Below, in pieces: positions 34,659 to 44,752 of a stretch of DNA of 64,000 bases. The DNA comes from Candidatus Poribacteria bacterium (GTDB taxonomy: Bacteria > Poribacteria > WGA-4E > WGA-3G). The DNA lies in contig JAPPFM010000027.1 of the NCBI GenBank assembly GCA_028821605.1, positions 18,281 to 82,280 on the forward strand. The letters run 5' to 3'. Positions within the stretch are counted from its first letter, which is position 1; each line of letters begins with the position of its first letter. The notes beneath the pieces were generated by a model. The model had not been told where the DNA came from. It did not search any database and was given only the letters and a program-made list of their open reading frames with translations. Both the position numbers and the translations under genes were made by a program.

Positions 34659-36641
34659 CTACAGGTAAGGTGTGAGGTCCCAAAGATAAATCACGCCATC
34701 ATATCCACCGCTGATTAATAAAGTGCCATCCTGCGAGAACGCAAAACACTGAACATCGGTAGTGTGTCCCCAGAAAGTCGCGATATTTTCACCAGTCGCA
34801 ACTTTCCACAAACGAATAGGCACCTTCTGCAAACCGCCTTGCCACCAAGCCCCGGAAGCCAAATATTCTCCACACGGCGAAAAGCATAACGCAATCGCTC
34901 TTTGACTTTCTTCGGGCTGTGGGATCGTCATAACGGTTTTTCCATCTGTTGCATCCCACAACATAACATCGCCTCGATGTCCACCAGCGATTATGTCTCC
35001 AAGTGGCGAAAATGCTACGCCCACGTCGGTATAACGCCCCCTCCTTTTTCCTTGTGATGGTGGTCGAGGTAAATCCATCTCGGTAATCTGTTCGCCTGCA
35101 TCGACATCCCACAGTAGGGCGGTCCGATCTATTGAGATACTTGCGAGCCTTTTTCCGTCCGGACTAAACGCCAAAGACCCAATAGCTTTTGGATGTCCTA
35201 TAAGTACGGCACACTTTTCCCAATTCTCTCTCCGATCCTCACTATTTGATGGAGAAGGACGTTCCCATACATGGATAGTGCGACCTCTATCAACAGCGGC
35301 GAATCGGTGTCCCGTTGGCGCGAGTGCTTCTCTCGATATCAGTTCCAACTCAGGAAAAGGGATTTCAGCAATAGGCACGCTGCTGCCAAACGCCCGCACT
35401 TTTAGGGTGTCTTCATCTCTACCCGTAGCAAAGATTTTACCGTTAGCAGACAGATAAACCTTATATGTTTTATCTGGCAGTTCTTCTTCAGTTGGGTGTC
35501 GCACGCACTGATTTGAAACGTCCCATAAGAATGCTTTCCGCCCCCAGTACGTAGCCACTATTGTTTTTTCGTCCGGCGTGAGGACTAATGAACCGACAGT
35601 GACAGCCCTTGTAGGTCCTTGAATGGTCGGGGACGCTTGAGCGGGGGATCTACCTTGCGTCCAGATTTTGATTTCATTATTATCAATATAGGCTAACTGT
35701 GTGCCATTCTCTGAAAAACGAACAAGCTCACCGTTGCTTTGATGTTCAAATGTATCAATTTTTTCGTCTTTTTCTAAATGCCAGATCTCAATCTTGGATT
35801 GAGATGGAGAAGCCGCTGCGGCAATCAATCCATCTTCCGGTGTATAATGTGGATGCATCTGGGCATCCGCATATTTGGTATAGGTTTCCTCAAGGTTCCC
35901 GCTTTCCACATTCCAGACATGAATTCTACCCTCTGAACCACCGATGGCAAGGAACCCTCCACACGGTGAAAAGCACAATCTACCGAATCTCTCCTCAGTC
36001 CAGTCAAGACGAGCGATTTGTTCACCTGTCTCCACACACCACACCGCAATGAATTCGGCGGTACGGTTATCCCTGACGTAATTCGTCCCCGCCAACAGTC
36101 TTAAATCCGGGGAAAAGCAGATAGGATGGACATCGTAGGTGGATGAGATTTCAGTTTCGCTGAGTCTTGTCCCTATGTGTGGACACCAAATTTGAATTTT
36201 CTTTATTCTTTGTTGATGTCCACTGAATACGACAAGGCGTTCTCCATCTTTGGAAAAAACAGGGTTGGAAAGGTCTCTACTATCCTGCCGATTCCTAAAT
36301 TCCATTTCAGCAATGCAGCTCTCGTTCTGGATGTTCCACACCCTGAGTGCTTTGAGATATGTATATGAAGCAATCCATTGACTATCAGGCGAAAATGTAA
36401 GACCGTCAATATACCCCCTGTCCGTTTCCCACAGCGCAATCGGGAGTAGTGTAGGGAGTTCATACAACCAAAGCCCTATGTTTGTTCCAACAGCGAAATA
36501 CTGTCCATCAGGTGAAAACGCCATATCACGGAGACTACCCCGCCCCAATCGTGCAATAGCACCTTCAGGGAGTGCCCATGTGGCTACATCACTGTCGTCA
36601 GGACCAAACGAAGTACCGGCTTGTGTATTTCTATTTTCCAT
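34659..36641 (-). CDS. WD40-repeat protein B of a tandem trio
   Basis: I use the ATG at 36641 (MENRNTQAGTSFG), aligned with the start of its paralogue; the longer frame reads into the neighbour. The 660-residue product contains TWALPEGAIARLGRG, the block FSPDGQYFAVGTNIGLWLYEL and repeated WD40 units, and ends FAFSQDGTLLISGGYDG then IYLWDLTPYL. No signal peptide, membrane segment or catalytic domain is visible. Closest relative is the gene at 36661-38670, with near-identical ends, so duplication was recent and recombination between them is plausible. Confidence 0.88.
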   Translation of the reverse strand: MENRNTQAGTSFGPDDSDVATWALPEGAIARLGRGSLRDMAFSPDGQYFAVGTNIGLWLYELPTLLPIALWETDRGYIDGLTFSPDSQWIASYTYLKALRVWNIQNESCIAEMEFRNRQDSRDLSNPVFSKDGERLVVFSGHQQRIKKIQIWCPHIGTRLSETEISSTYDVHPICFSPDLRLLAGTNYVRDNRTAEFIAVWCVETGEQIARLDWTEERFGRLCFSPCGGFLAIGGSEGRIHVWNVESGNLEETYTKYADAQMHPHYTPEDGLIAAAASPSQSKIEIWHLEKDEKIDTFEHQSNGELVRFSENGTQLAYIDNNEIKIWTQGRSPAQASPTIQGPTRAVTVGSLVLTPDEKTIVATYWGRKAFLWDVSNQCVRHPTEEELPDKTYKVYLSANGKIFATGRDEDTLKVRAFGSSVPIAEIPFPELELISREALAPTGHRFAAVDRGRTIHVWERPSPSNSEDRRENWEKCAVLIGHPKAIGSLAFSPDGKRLASISIDRTALLWDVDAGEQITEMDLPRPPSQGKRRGRYTDVGVAFSPLGDIIAGGHRGDVMLWDATDGKTVMTIPQPEESQRAIALCFSPCGEYLASGAWWQGGLQKVPIRLWKVATGENIATFWGHTTDVQCFAFSQDGTLLISGGYDGVIYLWDLTPYL

Positions 36642-36660
36642 CAAAGTATCTCCTTGTGTT

Positions 36661-38670
36661 TTACAGATAAGGTGTGAGGTCCCAGAGATAAATCGCCCCG
36701 TCGTGTCCACCACTGACTAATAGGGTGTTATCCTGCGAAAATGCGAAGCACTGGACATCAGTAGTGTGCCCCCAAAAAGTTGCGATATTTTCACCACTTG
36801 CTACCTCCCATAAGCGAATAGACACTTTCTGCAAACCTGACTGCCACCAAGCACCGGAAGCCAAATACTCGCCACACGGTGAAAAGCATAAAGTAATTGG
36901 TCGGCGGCTTTCTTTCGGTTGTGGAATCCTCATCAGCGTTTTCCCGTCTGTCGTATCCCATAGGATAATCTCATCAAACTGACCACCGGCAATTATGTCG
37001 CCACGTGGCGAGAAAGCGATACCTGCGATGTTACCAGCTGATCCGCCATATAATTTTGAATCTGAGAATTTTGTTGCTAACTTTGTAATCTCTTCTCCAA
37101 CGTCAACATCCCATAATCGCGCGTCTCGCTCCGGTGCTTTTGCTGTGTCCGGTATGCCAGCAGCTATGCTTGCGAGTCGTTTACCATCCGGACTAAATGC
37201 CAAGCCTTTAATATACATTGTATGTCCTACAAGGATAGCGTGTTTTTTCCACGTGCTGTCTTCACTTTCGCTTTCTGCAGTTGGTGTATACTCCCAGATA
37301 TGGATATTGTGTTCTGTGTCTACACGTGCCAGTCTGTGCTGCGTCGGGGCGAACGCCTCGGCTCGCATCAACTTCGCCTCAGCGGCAGTGAGTTCAGCAA
37401 TCGGTTCGCTCTTTCCGACCTCCCAAATCTTGAAAAGGTTTCCGTCCCTACAAGTAGAAAGCATTTTCTCGCTCGCAGATAGATAAACATGATGCGAAGT
37501 CCCGGGCAGTTTTTCACCCTCGGGACGATATGAGCGTTTGCTTGCGACATCCCATAAGAGGACGTTATCACGCCAGAATCCCGCGGCAAGCGTCTTGTCA
37601 TCTGACGAAAAGACTAATGTGTCCATCGTAGGAATATGTCCGTGAAGGGTTGAAAGCGTGTGAGCATCAGAATTATTATCTTTTGTCCAGATTTGGATAT
37701 CACTCTCACTTGCAACTGCTAATTGCGTTCCACAGTCCGAAAAGCACACGAATTTACTGTTCCCGCGATGTTCAAATTCGTCCAGTTTCTCGCCTTTTTC
37801 TACCTGTCGGATCTCAACCTTACGCTCGGAAACTGCGGCGGTAATCAGTTCACCCTCTGGAAGAAAGTATGGGTACATTTGAGATTCTCCATAATCGGTA
37901 TAGGTCCTCACCAGTTGTCCGCTTTCCGCATCCCATATATGTATTGTGCCGTGCCAATTACCGGCGGCAAGGAACCGTCCACATGGGGAAAAGGAGAACT
38001 CTCGCACCGGTTCGGGATGTCCGATGATGTCGGCAATTTGTTCCCCAGTTTCTACGTGCCAGACCGTAATTGAATCGCCATCAGGGATATTCCTACCTGT
38101 ATTTTTTTGGGGGTTGTTCTTACCTGCCAGCAGGCTTAAATCTGGAGAGAAACAGAGGGGGTAGACATCGTAAGGGGATTGGACTTCCGTTTCTCTTATT
38201 TTTCTGCCGGTGTCTGGGCACCAGACATAAACCTGTCCATTTTTCATGCGGCAATTGGCAGCAGCGACGTGTTGTCCGTCTTTGGAGAAAACAGGTTTGG
38301 AAGAAATACCGCTCTTGCCGCGATGATCATCTATCTCGATTGCACAAACACCACGTTCAGTATCCCATATCTTTACATTCCCGCCAAAGGTGGACGTGAC
38401 AATCTGACTGCCATCGGGCGAAAAATTGACACCACCGGTCATTCCACGTTCGGTATCCCAGAGCGCGATCGGGGTTAGCGTCGGGAGTTCGTATAACCAG
38501 AGTCCAATCCACGACCCAACTGCGAAGTACTGTCCATCGGGCGAAAATGCCATACTTCCAACACTGCCACGCCCCAATCGAGCAATCGCGCCTTCGGGAA
38601 GTGCCCACGTGGTCACATCGTCATCCGCTACACTACGTGGCACGGGGGTAAGAGAATTTCTATTTTCCAT
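36661..38670 (-). CDS. WD40-repeat protein C of a tandem trio
   Basis: The ATG at 38670 (MENRNSLTPVPRSV) gives 669 residues. TWALPEGAIARLGRGSV precedes the first repeat. WD40 units with FSPDGQYFAVGSWIG, FSPCGRFLAAGNWHG and FAFSQDNTLLVSGGHDG are spread along the chain, which ends IYLWDLTPYL. It is the first gene of the trio in the direction of transcription. It is probably cytoplasmic. No separate effector domain is seen, so these proteins likely act by binding partners. Confidence 0.88.
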   Translation of the reverse strand: MENRNSLTPVPRSVADDDVTTWALPEGAIARLGRGSVGSMAFSPDGQYFAVGSWIGLWLYELPTLTPIALWDTERGMTGGVNFSPDGSQIVTSTFGGNVKIWDTERGVCAIEIDDHRGKSGISSKPVFSKDGQHVAAANCRMKNGQVYVWCPDTGRKIRETEVQSPYDVYPLCFSPDLSLLAGKNNPQKNTGRNIPDGDSITVWHVETGEQIADIIGHPEPVREFSFSPCGRFLAAGNWHGTIHIWDAESGQLVRTYTDYGESQMYPYFLPEGELITAAVSERKVEIRQVEKGEKLDEFEHRGNSKFVCFSDCGTQLAVASESDIQIWTKDNNSDAHTLSTLHGHIPTMDTLVFSSDDKTLAAGFWRDNVLLWDVASKRSYRPEGEKLPGTSHHVYLSASEKMLSTCRDGNLFKIWEVGKSEPIAELTAAEAKLMRAEAFAPTQHRLARVDTEHNIHIWEYTPTAESESEDSTWKKHAILVGHTMYIKGLAFSPDGKRLASIAAGIPDTAKAPERDARLWDVDVGEEITKLATKFSDSKLYGGSAGNIAGIAFSPRGDIIAGGQFDEIILWDTTDGKTLMRIPQPKESRRPITLCFSPCGEYLASGAWWQSGLQKVSIRLWEVASGENIATFWGHTTDVQCFAFSQDNTLLVSGGHDGAIYLWDLTPYL

Positions 38671-39172
38671 CAAAAATCTCCTATCGAATACTCGCTATCT
38701 GTGAATCGCGAGCAAAGATTGATCATGTTATCTGGAAGGAATACGCTGTGCAAATCCGTTAATGGGAAAAGTGAGACAAGAGAAAATAGAACATGCTGGA
38801 TATGTACGGGATTATCCAGTTTTCATCTGAAACCTTGGTCGAAATTCGTAAAAACAAGTGGATTGTTTAACACTGTTATATTGGGTACAACTCGCTCCGG
38901 TTTCCTTTCTTCAAAAAATCTGAAGTTTATAGGAAACCTAAACCTCTAATTATCGACTGGCATCCTTACAACAACGTGTGGCTGCCAATAGAGGTCTTTG
39001 TAGAGCGACGCTCACTGACTGCTAATGGCTGATAACTGCCTGCAATTATCCGCTTGCAAGCTTTGTCGAAATAGTATATCATATACATGTCAAAAATTTA
39101 ATCTTTTTTAAGGAAACCGAAAACTTGCTTTGTATCGCGTAGCGTGCTATAAAAAATACGGGAAACCCTTCC
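38671..39172. other. 502-base divergent spacer between the WD40 trio and the HIT gene
   Basis: This spacer must hold promoters for both directions. I find only weak hexamers. It includes a CTGACTGCTAATGGCTGATA stretch of the intergenic CAGT-rich repeat type (about 39016-39050) and AGTATATCA (39070-39078), a motif repeated in two other spacers. No supported small gene was seen. Confidence 0.5.
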
Positions 39173-39667
39173 ATGCGACACAACCTCTTCGTACCGAATA
39201 AAATGCCTTATGCCAAAGGAAAAAACCGCCCAGATGTCCCCTGTATTCTGTGTGCAATCGTCGAAAAAAATGATAAAGTCGAACGACTTGAGGTCCATCG
39301 AACCGAACGTTTTACCATATCGCTTAATCTCTATCCTTACAGTCCGGGGCACCTCTTAATCTTTCCGAATCGGCATATCGTTGATGTACGAGAGTTGAAT
39401 CAGGAAGAGGTTCGAGACCTTCACGAACTTCAGTGTCTCTGTTTTGAAGTGTTGACGCGCGCCTATCAACCGCGAGGCTTCAACGTCGGTTATAATATGG
39501 GCGATGCCTCCGGTGCGAGCATCCCGCATTATCATCTGCACGTTGTCCCGCGATACCCGCGTGAATTGGGATTCATGGACGTTATCGGCGGTGCACGCAT
39601 CATCATTGAGGACCCGAACGCGACGCAGGAGAAACTTTTACAGATATTCCAAGAACTAATAGTATAA
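39173..39667 (+). CDS. HIT family nucleotide hydrolase/transferase
   Basis: The 164-residue protein carries the histidine triad HYHLHVVPR near residue 120, preceded by NLYPYSPGHLLIFPNRHI and FNVGYNMGDASGASIPH. The cysteine pair CILC near the N-terminus is common in FHIT/AP4A-phosphorylase-like bacterial HIT proteins and may bind zinc. It likely hydrolyses or phosphorolyses dinucleoside polyphosphates or AMP conjugates. It is a lone plus-strand gene after the WD40 trio. Confidence 0.92.
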   Translation: MRHNLFVPNKMPYAKGKNRPDVPCILCAIVEKNDKVERLEVHRTERFTISLNLYPYSPGHLLIFPNRHIVDVRELNQEEVRDLHELQCLCFEVLTRAYQPRGFNVGYNMGDASGASIPHYHLHVVPRYPRELGFMDVIGGARIIIEDPNATQEKLLQIFQELIV

Positions 39668-39760
39668 TTAAATCGCTGAGGCAAACTTGCTACTTCAAAC
39701 GAATAAGGGGCGCGTCTATTGGACACAACCCCTCAAATATATAGGGAAACTAAGACTAAA

Positions 39761-42349
39761 ATGAAAAGAAAGCAGTTTTTAATCTTTAGACTACTATTGG
39801 CTTTTGTGCTATTTTTACCTATCAGTGTATCAATTGCCGCACCTAAAACAGTACTTGAGGGACACACAGATCGTGTCTGGAGTGTTGCTTTTAGTCCAGA
39901 TGGGAATATGATTGCTAGTGCTAGTTGGGATGACACTATTCGTCTTTGGGATGTAAAAACAGAGAGACTTTTACACATTCTTACAGGTCATACCAGTGAT
40001 GTTACTACCGTTGCTTTCAGTCCAGATGGAAAAACACTTGTCAGTGGAAGTTGGGATGCGACCATTAAATTATGGGATCCACTCAGCGGAAAACTTAAAA
40101 GGACGTTGACCGAACATGCAGGCGGAATCTCATCTGTTGTTTTCAGTCCAGATGGACAAACATTTGCCAGTGGAAGTGCAGACAAAACTGTTAAGTTATG
40201 GAATACTTCCACATGGCAACTTAAAACTACACTTACAGAGCATAATGATGTCGTTGATGTAGTAGCACTTGCCCCTAATGGAGGAATGCTTGCAAGCGGT
40301 AGTCGGGATAAAACAATTTGCTTATGGTTTCGTTTATGGAATGGAAATTGGAAACATCTGTATACGCTCAATGGACATACAGATCAAATTTCGCATTTGG
40401 CGTTTAGTCCTGATAGCCAAACATTAGTTAGTTCTGCCAGGGATAACGCCGTTAAACTATGGAATTCTGATACTGGAATAGAGAAAAAAACGATCAAAAC
40501 AATGGGACCAGTGCTGTTTAGTTCCGATGGTACAACACTTCTTATTGGCGGCCGCGCAATCTCTCTTTGGGATACTCAAGTTAGTGAATATAAAAGACCG
40601 CTCACTGGAGATATACCCTATACACTATCCATCGCTTTTAGTCCAAATGAAGATATGGTTGTTAGCGGGAATGAAGATCATAAGGTTTATTTGTGGGAGT
40701 ATAATTCTTCTGATCACGATATTCCAACTATCACCGATAATGGCATGGTTCGTTTGATTTATTTTCTACCAAAGGGTCGGGAACATCGCGAAGAAAGAGT
40801 TCAAGCTATACGTGAATTAGCGAAAGATACAAAACAGTTTTTCGCCGAGGAAATGCACAGAAATGGATTTGGCGGTAAATCTTTTAATATTGAAACCGAT
40901 AAAAACGGAGAGCCAGTCGTACATAGTATTAATGGTAAGTTTGATGAAGATTACTACAACAAAAATGAAAGAAAAAACCCTGAGTGGGCTTTATGGGAAG
41001 AAATTGTTGAAAATTTCGACGATTTTCAGCATGTCTATCTTACTTACATGGACACGAACAGTGAAATTATTGGCAAAGATGCGTGCGGTATAGGAGGTCC
41101 GAGTTATTTTACGCTTTCTGTTCATGCACATGCGTCTATTGGTGGGTTAGCACTCAGACATAGACACAACACACAAACGGATGAGGTGCTTGGGGGCATG
41201 GGAATGATTCCAGCCTCTGGTCACTGCTTTAGAAATAATCGTGAGGATCTGCACCCATTCGTAGTAACAATTCATGAACTTTTGCACGCCTTTGGATTAG
41301 AACACGATTACCGAGAAGGACGCGATAGCGATACTGCGATAGGTGGAAGGGGATTCCGATTATCTAAATGTGCAGCGGAATGGCTGAATGTAAGTCGGTT
41401 TTTTAATTCAAGATCTGTCTCATTCAATACAAAAGGTAGTGTTGAATTTATATCAATCAATACTTACGGAAATGACGAGGTCAGTCTGAGTTTTCAACTC
41501 ACTGATCCCGATAGATTACATCAGGCGCAATTATTAGTACCAGAGGATGGTGCTTGGACTGCTTTTCGGTTAATAGAATGTAAAATATTAAATGGACAAA
41601 CTCAAAAAGTGACCTTTGTCACGACAGAATTGAACAATCAACCGACGGAGAGAGTAACAATTCAATTTATAGATGGTAGCGGAAATATCACATGGGCTAC
41701 TTACCCAATCCAATTAGATGCAATAACTCAAACAAGAAACCCTTTAGATGTTAATAAAGATGGCAATATTGATATTAAGGATTTGGTGAAGGTCGCCTCC
41801 AATTTCGGTGAAAGACTGGGACCAGAAGCGGATCAGGCCCCTGATGTCAATAGAGATGGCATAGTTGACATTCAAGACTTGATATTAGTTGTTGAAGAAT
41901 TGAGCCGTGTTGTGGCTGCGCCTATGCTTAATCCACAGACTATTGAAGAATTTACTACTATAGATGCCCTTCAACGGTTGATTGAAGCAAAACACTTAGC
42001 AGTGAAAAATGGAGCATCACAAGCAGGTATTCGCTTTTTAGAGGAGCTCTTGGTAGCGATAACTCCGCCGAGACAGACGGCTATCTTAGCTAACTACCCG
42101 AACCCGTTCAATCCAGAGACATGGATTCCCTATCAACTCGCAAATGACACACGGGTTAGTATATACATTTATTCTGTAGATGGACAACTTGTAAGAATGT
42201 TGGACTTAGGACATAAAACATCAGGTCTTTATCATAGTCACTCACGCGCCGCGTATTGGGATGGGAAAAACCAATTCGGTGAACCTGCTGCAAGCGGTAT
42301 TTATTTTTCTACACTTAATACCGCTGATTTCACTGCCACAAAAAAATGA
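39761..42349 (+). CDS. Secreted WD40 / metzincin-like metalloprotease / dockerin / FlgD-like protein
   Basis: From the ATG at 39761 (MKRKQFLIF) the product has 862 residues. In order: signal peptide (about 1-27); seven WD40 repeats (about 30-325); a protease domain with [12 protein letters not shown] at about 505-516, an HExxHxxGxxH zinc motif; dockerin-like calcium loops [13 protein letters not shown] (about 662) and [13 protein letters not shown] (about 694); and a FlgD-like C-terminal module beginning [16 protein letters not shown] (about 777). The chain stops at TATKK after an A7 run. One extra A would continue in frame as MIIKK and stop, the expected ending for such sorting modules. The gene looks richer in A+T than its neighbours. 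It is probably exported and surface bound. Confidence 0.85.
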   Translation: MKRKQFLIFRLLLAFVLFLPISVSIAAPKTVLEGHTDRVWSVAFSPDGNMIASASWDDTIRLWDVKTERLLHILTGHTSDVTTVAFSPDGKTLVSGSWDATIKLWDPLSGKLKRTLTEHAGGISSVVFSPDGQTFASGSADKTVKLWNTSTWQLKTTLTEHNDVVDVVALAPNGGMLASGSRDKTICLWFRLWNGNWKHLYTLNGHTDQISHLAFSPDSQTLVSSARDNAVKLWNSDTGIEKKTIKTMGPVLFSSDGTTLLIGGRAISLWDTQVSEYKRPLTGDIPYTLSIAFSPNEDMVVSGNEDHKVYLWEYNSSDHDIPTITDNGMVRLIYFLPKGREHREERVQAIRELAKDTKQFFAEEMHRNGFGGKSFNIETDKNGEPVVHSINGKFDEDYYNKNERKNPEWALWEEIVENFDDFQHVYLTYMDTNSEIIGKDACGIGGPSYFTLSVHAHASIGGLALRHRHNTQTDEVLGGMGMIPASGHCFRNNREDLHPFVVTIHELLHAFGLEHDYREGRDSDTAIGGRGFRLSKCAAEWLNVSRFFNSRSVSFNTKGSVEFISINTYGNDEVSLSFQLTDPDRLHQAQLLVPEDGAWTAFRLIECKILNGQTQKVTFVTTELNNQPTERVTIQFIDGSGNITWATYPIQLDAITQTRNPLDVNKDGNIDIKDLVKVASNFGERLGPEADQAPDVNRDGIVDIQDLILVVEELSRVVAAPMLNPQTIEEFTTIDALQRLIEAKHLAVKNGASQAGIRFLEELLVAITPPRQTAILANYPNPFNPETWIPYQLANDTRVSIYIYSVDGQLVRMLDLGHKTSGLYHSHSRAAYWDGKNQFGEPAASGIYFSTLNTADFTATKK

Positions 42350-42451
42350 TTATAAAAAAATAATTAGACGATTTTTGTAATTTAATGTGAGTTTGATACA
42401 TATAGTAGATTTTAAAATGAATTAGACACGCTTATGAAAGGAGCGAACACA

Positions 42452-43666
42452 ATGAGCAATCTCGTTTATGATCTTTTAGCCGAAAATTTAGAAAAACAGG
42501 GAATTCAGATAGAAACGGTCAAGGACCATCTCAAAACGCAGCACATCGAAACACCGTCGTGGGGCTACGGTAACTCCGGCACCCGATTTGGGGTCTTTGA
42601 ACAACCCGGCGCGGCGCGAAATGCAGCAGAGCGTTTGGAAGACGCTGCCACCGTTCACCGCTTCACCGGTATCGCCCCCACAGTCGCGCTCCACATTCCA
42701 TGGGATAAAACCGACGATTGGGGTGCCTTGAAGCAGTACGCCGCGGATGTCGGTATCGGCATCGGTGCGATCAACCCGAACGTCTTCCAAGATCAGGCGT
42801 ATAAACTCGGAAGCGTCTGCAACCCTGATGTCAGTATCCGCCGACTCGCCATTGATCACATGCTGGAATGTGTTGACATCATGGAGAAGACAGGCTCCGA
42901 TCTGCTCAGTTTGTGGTTCGCAGACGGTACCAACTTTCCCGGCCAGTCGAATTTCAGGAAGCGCAAGCGGTGGATGGAGGAAGCATTAGCCGAAGTCTAC
43001 GATGCCCTTCCAGATGCCACCCGTATGCTCATCGAGTATAAATTCTTCGAGCCAGCGTTTTACCATACCGACCTCCCCGATTGGGGCACCGCCTACCTCA
43101 TGGCAACGAAACTCGGTGAGAAAGCGCAGGTCCTCATCGACTTGGGGCATCACCCGCAAGGCACAAATATTGAGTTCATCGTTGCCTATCTGATTGACGA
43201 GGGGAAACTCGGTGGATTCCACTTCAACTGCCGGAAATACGCCGACGACGATCTGACGGTCGGTTCTATCAATCCACAGGAGCTCTTCCTGATTTACACC
43301 GAGTTGGTCGCCGCAGAACTCGACCCAGATACGGAAACCGACATCGCTTACATGATTGATCAGAGCCACAATCTGAAGCCGAAGGTAGAAGCGAGTATCC
43401 AATCTGTCTGCAATCTCCAAAAGGCATACACAAAGGCACTGCTCGTTGACCGCGAGGCACTCGCAGCCGCGCAGGATGCTGCCGATCTCGTTGAAGCGGA
43501 GTCCATCCTCCAACGCGCGTACGAAACGGATGTGAACCCACTTTTAGAGCAGGTCCGCTTGGAAATGGGACGCGATCCGCATCCGTTAGCAGCTTATCGG
43601 AAAAGCGGCTATTATGAGAAGATTAGTGCCGCGCGCGTCGGGGGCGAAAGCCAAGGCTGGGCATAG
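42452..43666 (+). CDS. rhaI: L-rhamnose isomerase (Rhizobium/Pseudomonas type)
   Basis: The ATG at 42452 ([13 protein letters not shown]) follows AGGAG by eight bases; an upstream in-frame ATG has no such site. The 404-residue TIM barrel matches the L-rhamnose isomerase of the RhaI type: [24 protein letters not shown] and [16 protein letters not shown] contain the metal ligands (Glu, Asp, His, Asp). It converts L-rhamnose to L-rhamnulose. A Gfo/Idh/MocA oxidoreductase gene follows. Related isomerases with other sugar preferences exist. Confidence 0.85.
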   Translation: MSNLVYDLLAENLEKQGIQIETVKDHLKTQHIETPSWGYGNSGTRFGVFEQPGAARNAAERLEDAATVHRFTGIAPTVALHIPWDKTDDWGALKQYAADVGIGIGAINPNVFQDQAYKLGSVCNPDVSIRRLAIDHMLECVDIMEKTGSDLLSLWFADGTNFPGQSNFRKRKRWMEEALAEVYDALPDATRMLIEYKFFEPAFYHTDLPDWGTAYLMATKLGEKAQVLIDLGHHPQGTNIEFIVAYLIDEGKLGGFHFNCRKYADDDLTVGSINPQELFLIYTELVAAELDPDTETDIAYMIDQSHNLKPKVEASIQSVCNLQKAYTKALLVDREALAAAQDAADLVEAESILQRAYETDVNPLLEQVRLEMGRDPHPLAAYRKSGYYEKISAARVGGESQGWA

Positions 43667-43698
43667 GAATGGAAGGATAGACGCAAAAGTTGGAAGTG

Positions 43699-43749
43699 TG
43701 GAAGGTTGGAAGAGTGGGGCACTTATCCTTCCTTTCTTCCATCCTTCCA
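43699..43749. repeat. GGAAG/CTTCC inverted repeat, copy 2
   Basis: TGGAAGGTTGGAAGA (43699-43713) pairs with TCTTCCATCCTTCCA (43735-43749) at 14 of 15 positions. The right arm is identical to that at 88-102. It lies between rhaI and the oxidoreductase start. Confidence 0.7.
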
Positions 43750-43809
43750 GTCAAACGCTTTCAATCCCATAAGCAAGCGCAAGAATTTTGCGTTCGTCTC
43801 ATAAAAAAT

Positions 43810-44751
43810 ATGACTAAAATTAAAATCGGAATTGTTGGTTCGGGCGGGATGGCACGGCACCATCTCGCCCGATTTGCACCAATGGAGACCGCTGAAGTCG
43901 TAGCGATCGCCTCCAGAAATCAGCAGACAGGAACGCAACTTGCTGCAGCACATAACGCCGAATTTATCCCCGAATGGCATCGTCTTATTCAACGCGAAGA
44001 TATAGACGGCATCGTTATCTGTACGCACAACGACAGCCACGGTGAGATTATCCTCGCGGCATTACAGGCGGATAAACACGTCTTTGTGGAATATCCGCTC
44101 GCCAGCGATGTTGGTGAAGGGGAAGCAGCACTTCGACTCGCTGAGGAGCACGGGCGTGTTCTCCGAGTCTCACATCCAGAAGTCGTTTCCAACACCCACA
44201 AGGCACTCAAGCAGAAAATAGGCGAACTCGGCGACTTACTCCTCACCTCGTTTGTGCGTCTCACGCCGGGACGCGGTGCCCGTCCTGAGATTCTCTTCAA
44301 TCTGTCGGTGTCAGGTACACCCACCCACTTCTTCATCTATCATATCTATCCGATTGTGGACTTTTTTGGTGGAGCCTCGTCTGTTAAAAAAAATGCTGTT
44401 TATGAAGGGCTAAAGGAAGATGGGCAATACGACCGGTTTGTTAACACACTCACTGTCGAGTTTGAACGTGGTGGCATCGGACAGTGGACATGGGCAGGTG
44501 GCATAGCGATTAACGCAGCAGAAGAACACGAGCGATACGTCCTCACCAAAGGCACGATAAGCGATGCGGGTGGCGAATGGCACTGCACGACACCCGCTGG
44601 TGTAACACCGCTCATAATCCCAGATTCGCCGCAACCGACGCTTCAGGAATTGTGGCTCTCTGAAATCCGAGATACCGCTGACCAACCCCCGAATTTGGAG
44701 GACGCGACGGTTGCCCTTGAGGCAATCCGTATCAGCCTCGCATCCGAATAA
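43810..44751 (+). CDS. Gfo/Idh/MocA-family oxidoreductase
   Basis: The chosen ATG at 43810 (MTKIKIGIVGSGG) starts at the Rossmann fold; an earlier frame would read through a dispersed repeat and is not credible. The 313-residue protein has GIVGSGGMARHH for NAD(P) binding and VFVEYPLAS, where the family EKP is replaced by EYP, so the conserved lysine is missing. Such enzymes act on sugars or inositols. Because the catalytic-site lysine is changed, activity may be altered. Its proximity to rhaI suggests sugar metabolism. Confidence 0.85.
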   Translation: MTKIKIGIVGSGGMARHHLARFAPMETAEVVAIASRNQQTGTQLAAAHNAEFIPEWHRLIQREDIDGIVICTHNDSHGEIILAALQADKHVFVEYPLASDVGEGEAALRLAEEHGRVLRVSHPEVVSNTHKALKQKIGELGDLLLTSFVRLTPGRGARPEILFNLSVSGTPTHFFIYHIYPIVDFFGGASSVKKNAVYEGLKEDGQYDRFVNTLTVEFERGGIGQWTWAGGIAINAAEEHERYVLTKGTISDAGGEWHCTTPAGVTPLIIPDSPQPTLQELWLSEIRDTADQPPNLEDATVALEAIRISLASE

Positions 44752-44752
44752 T

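Noticed and set aside
38701..38949. 82-codon plus-strand frame in the spacer before the HIT gene
   Set aside because: No ribosome-binding site and no recognisable domain; overlaps a likely promoter region.
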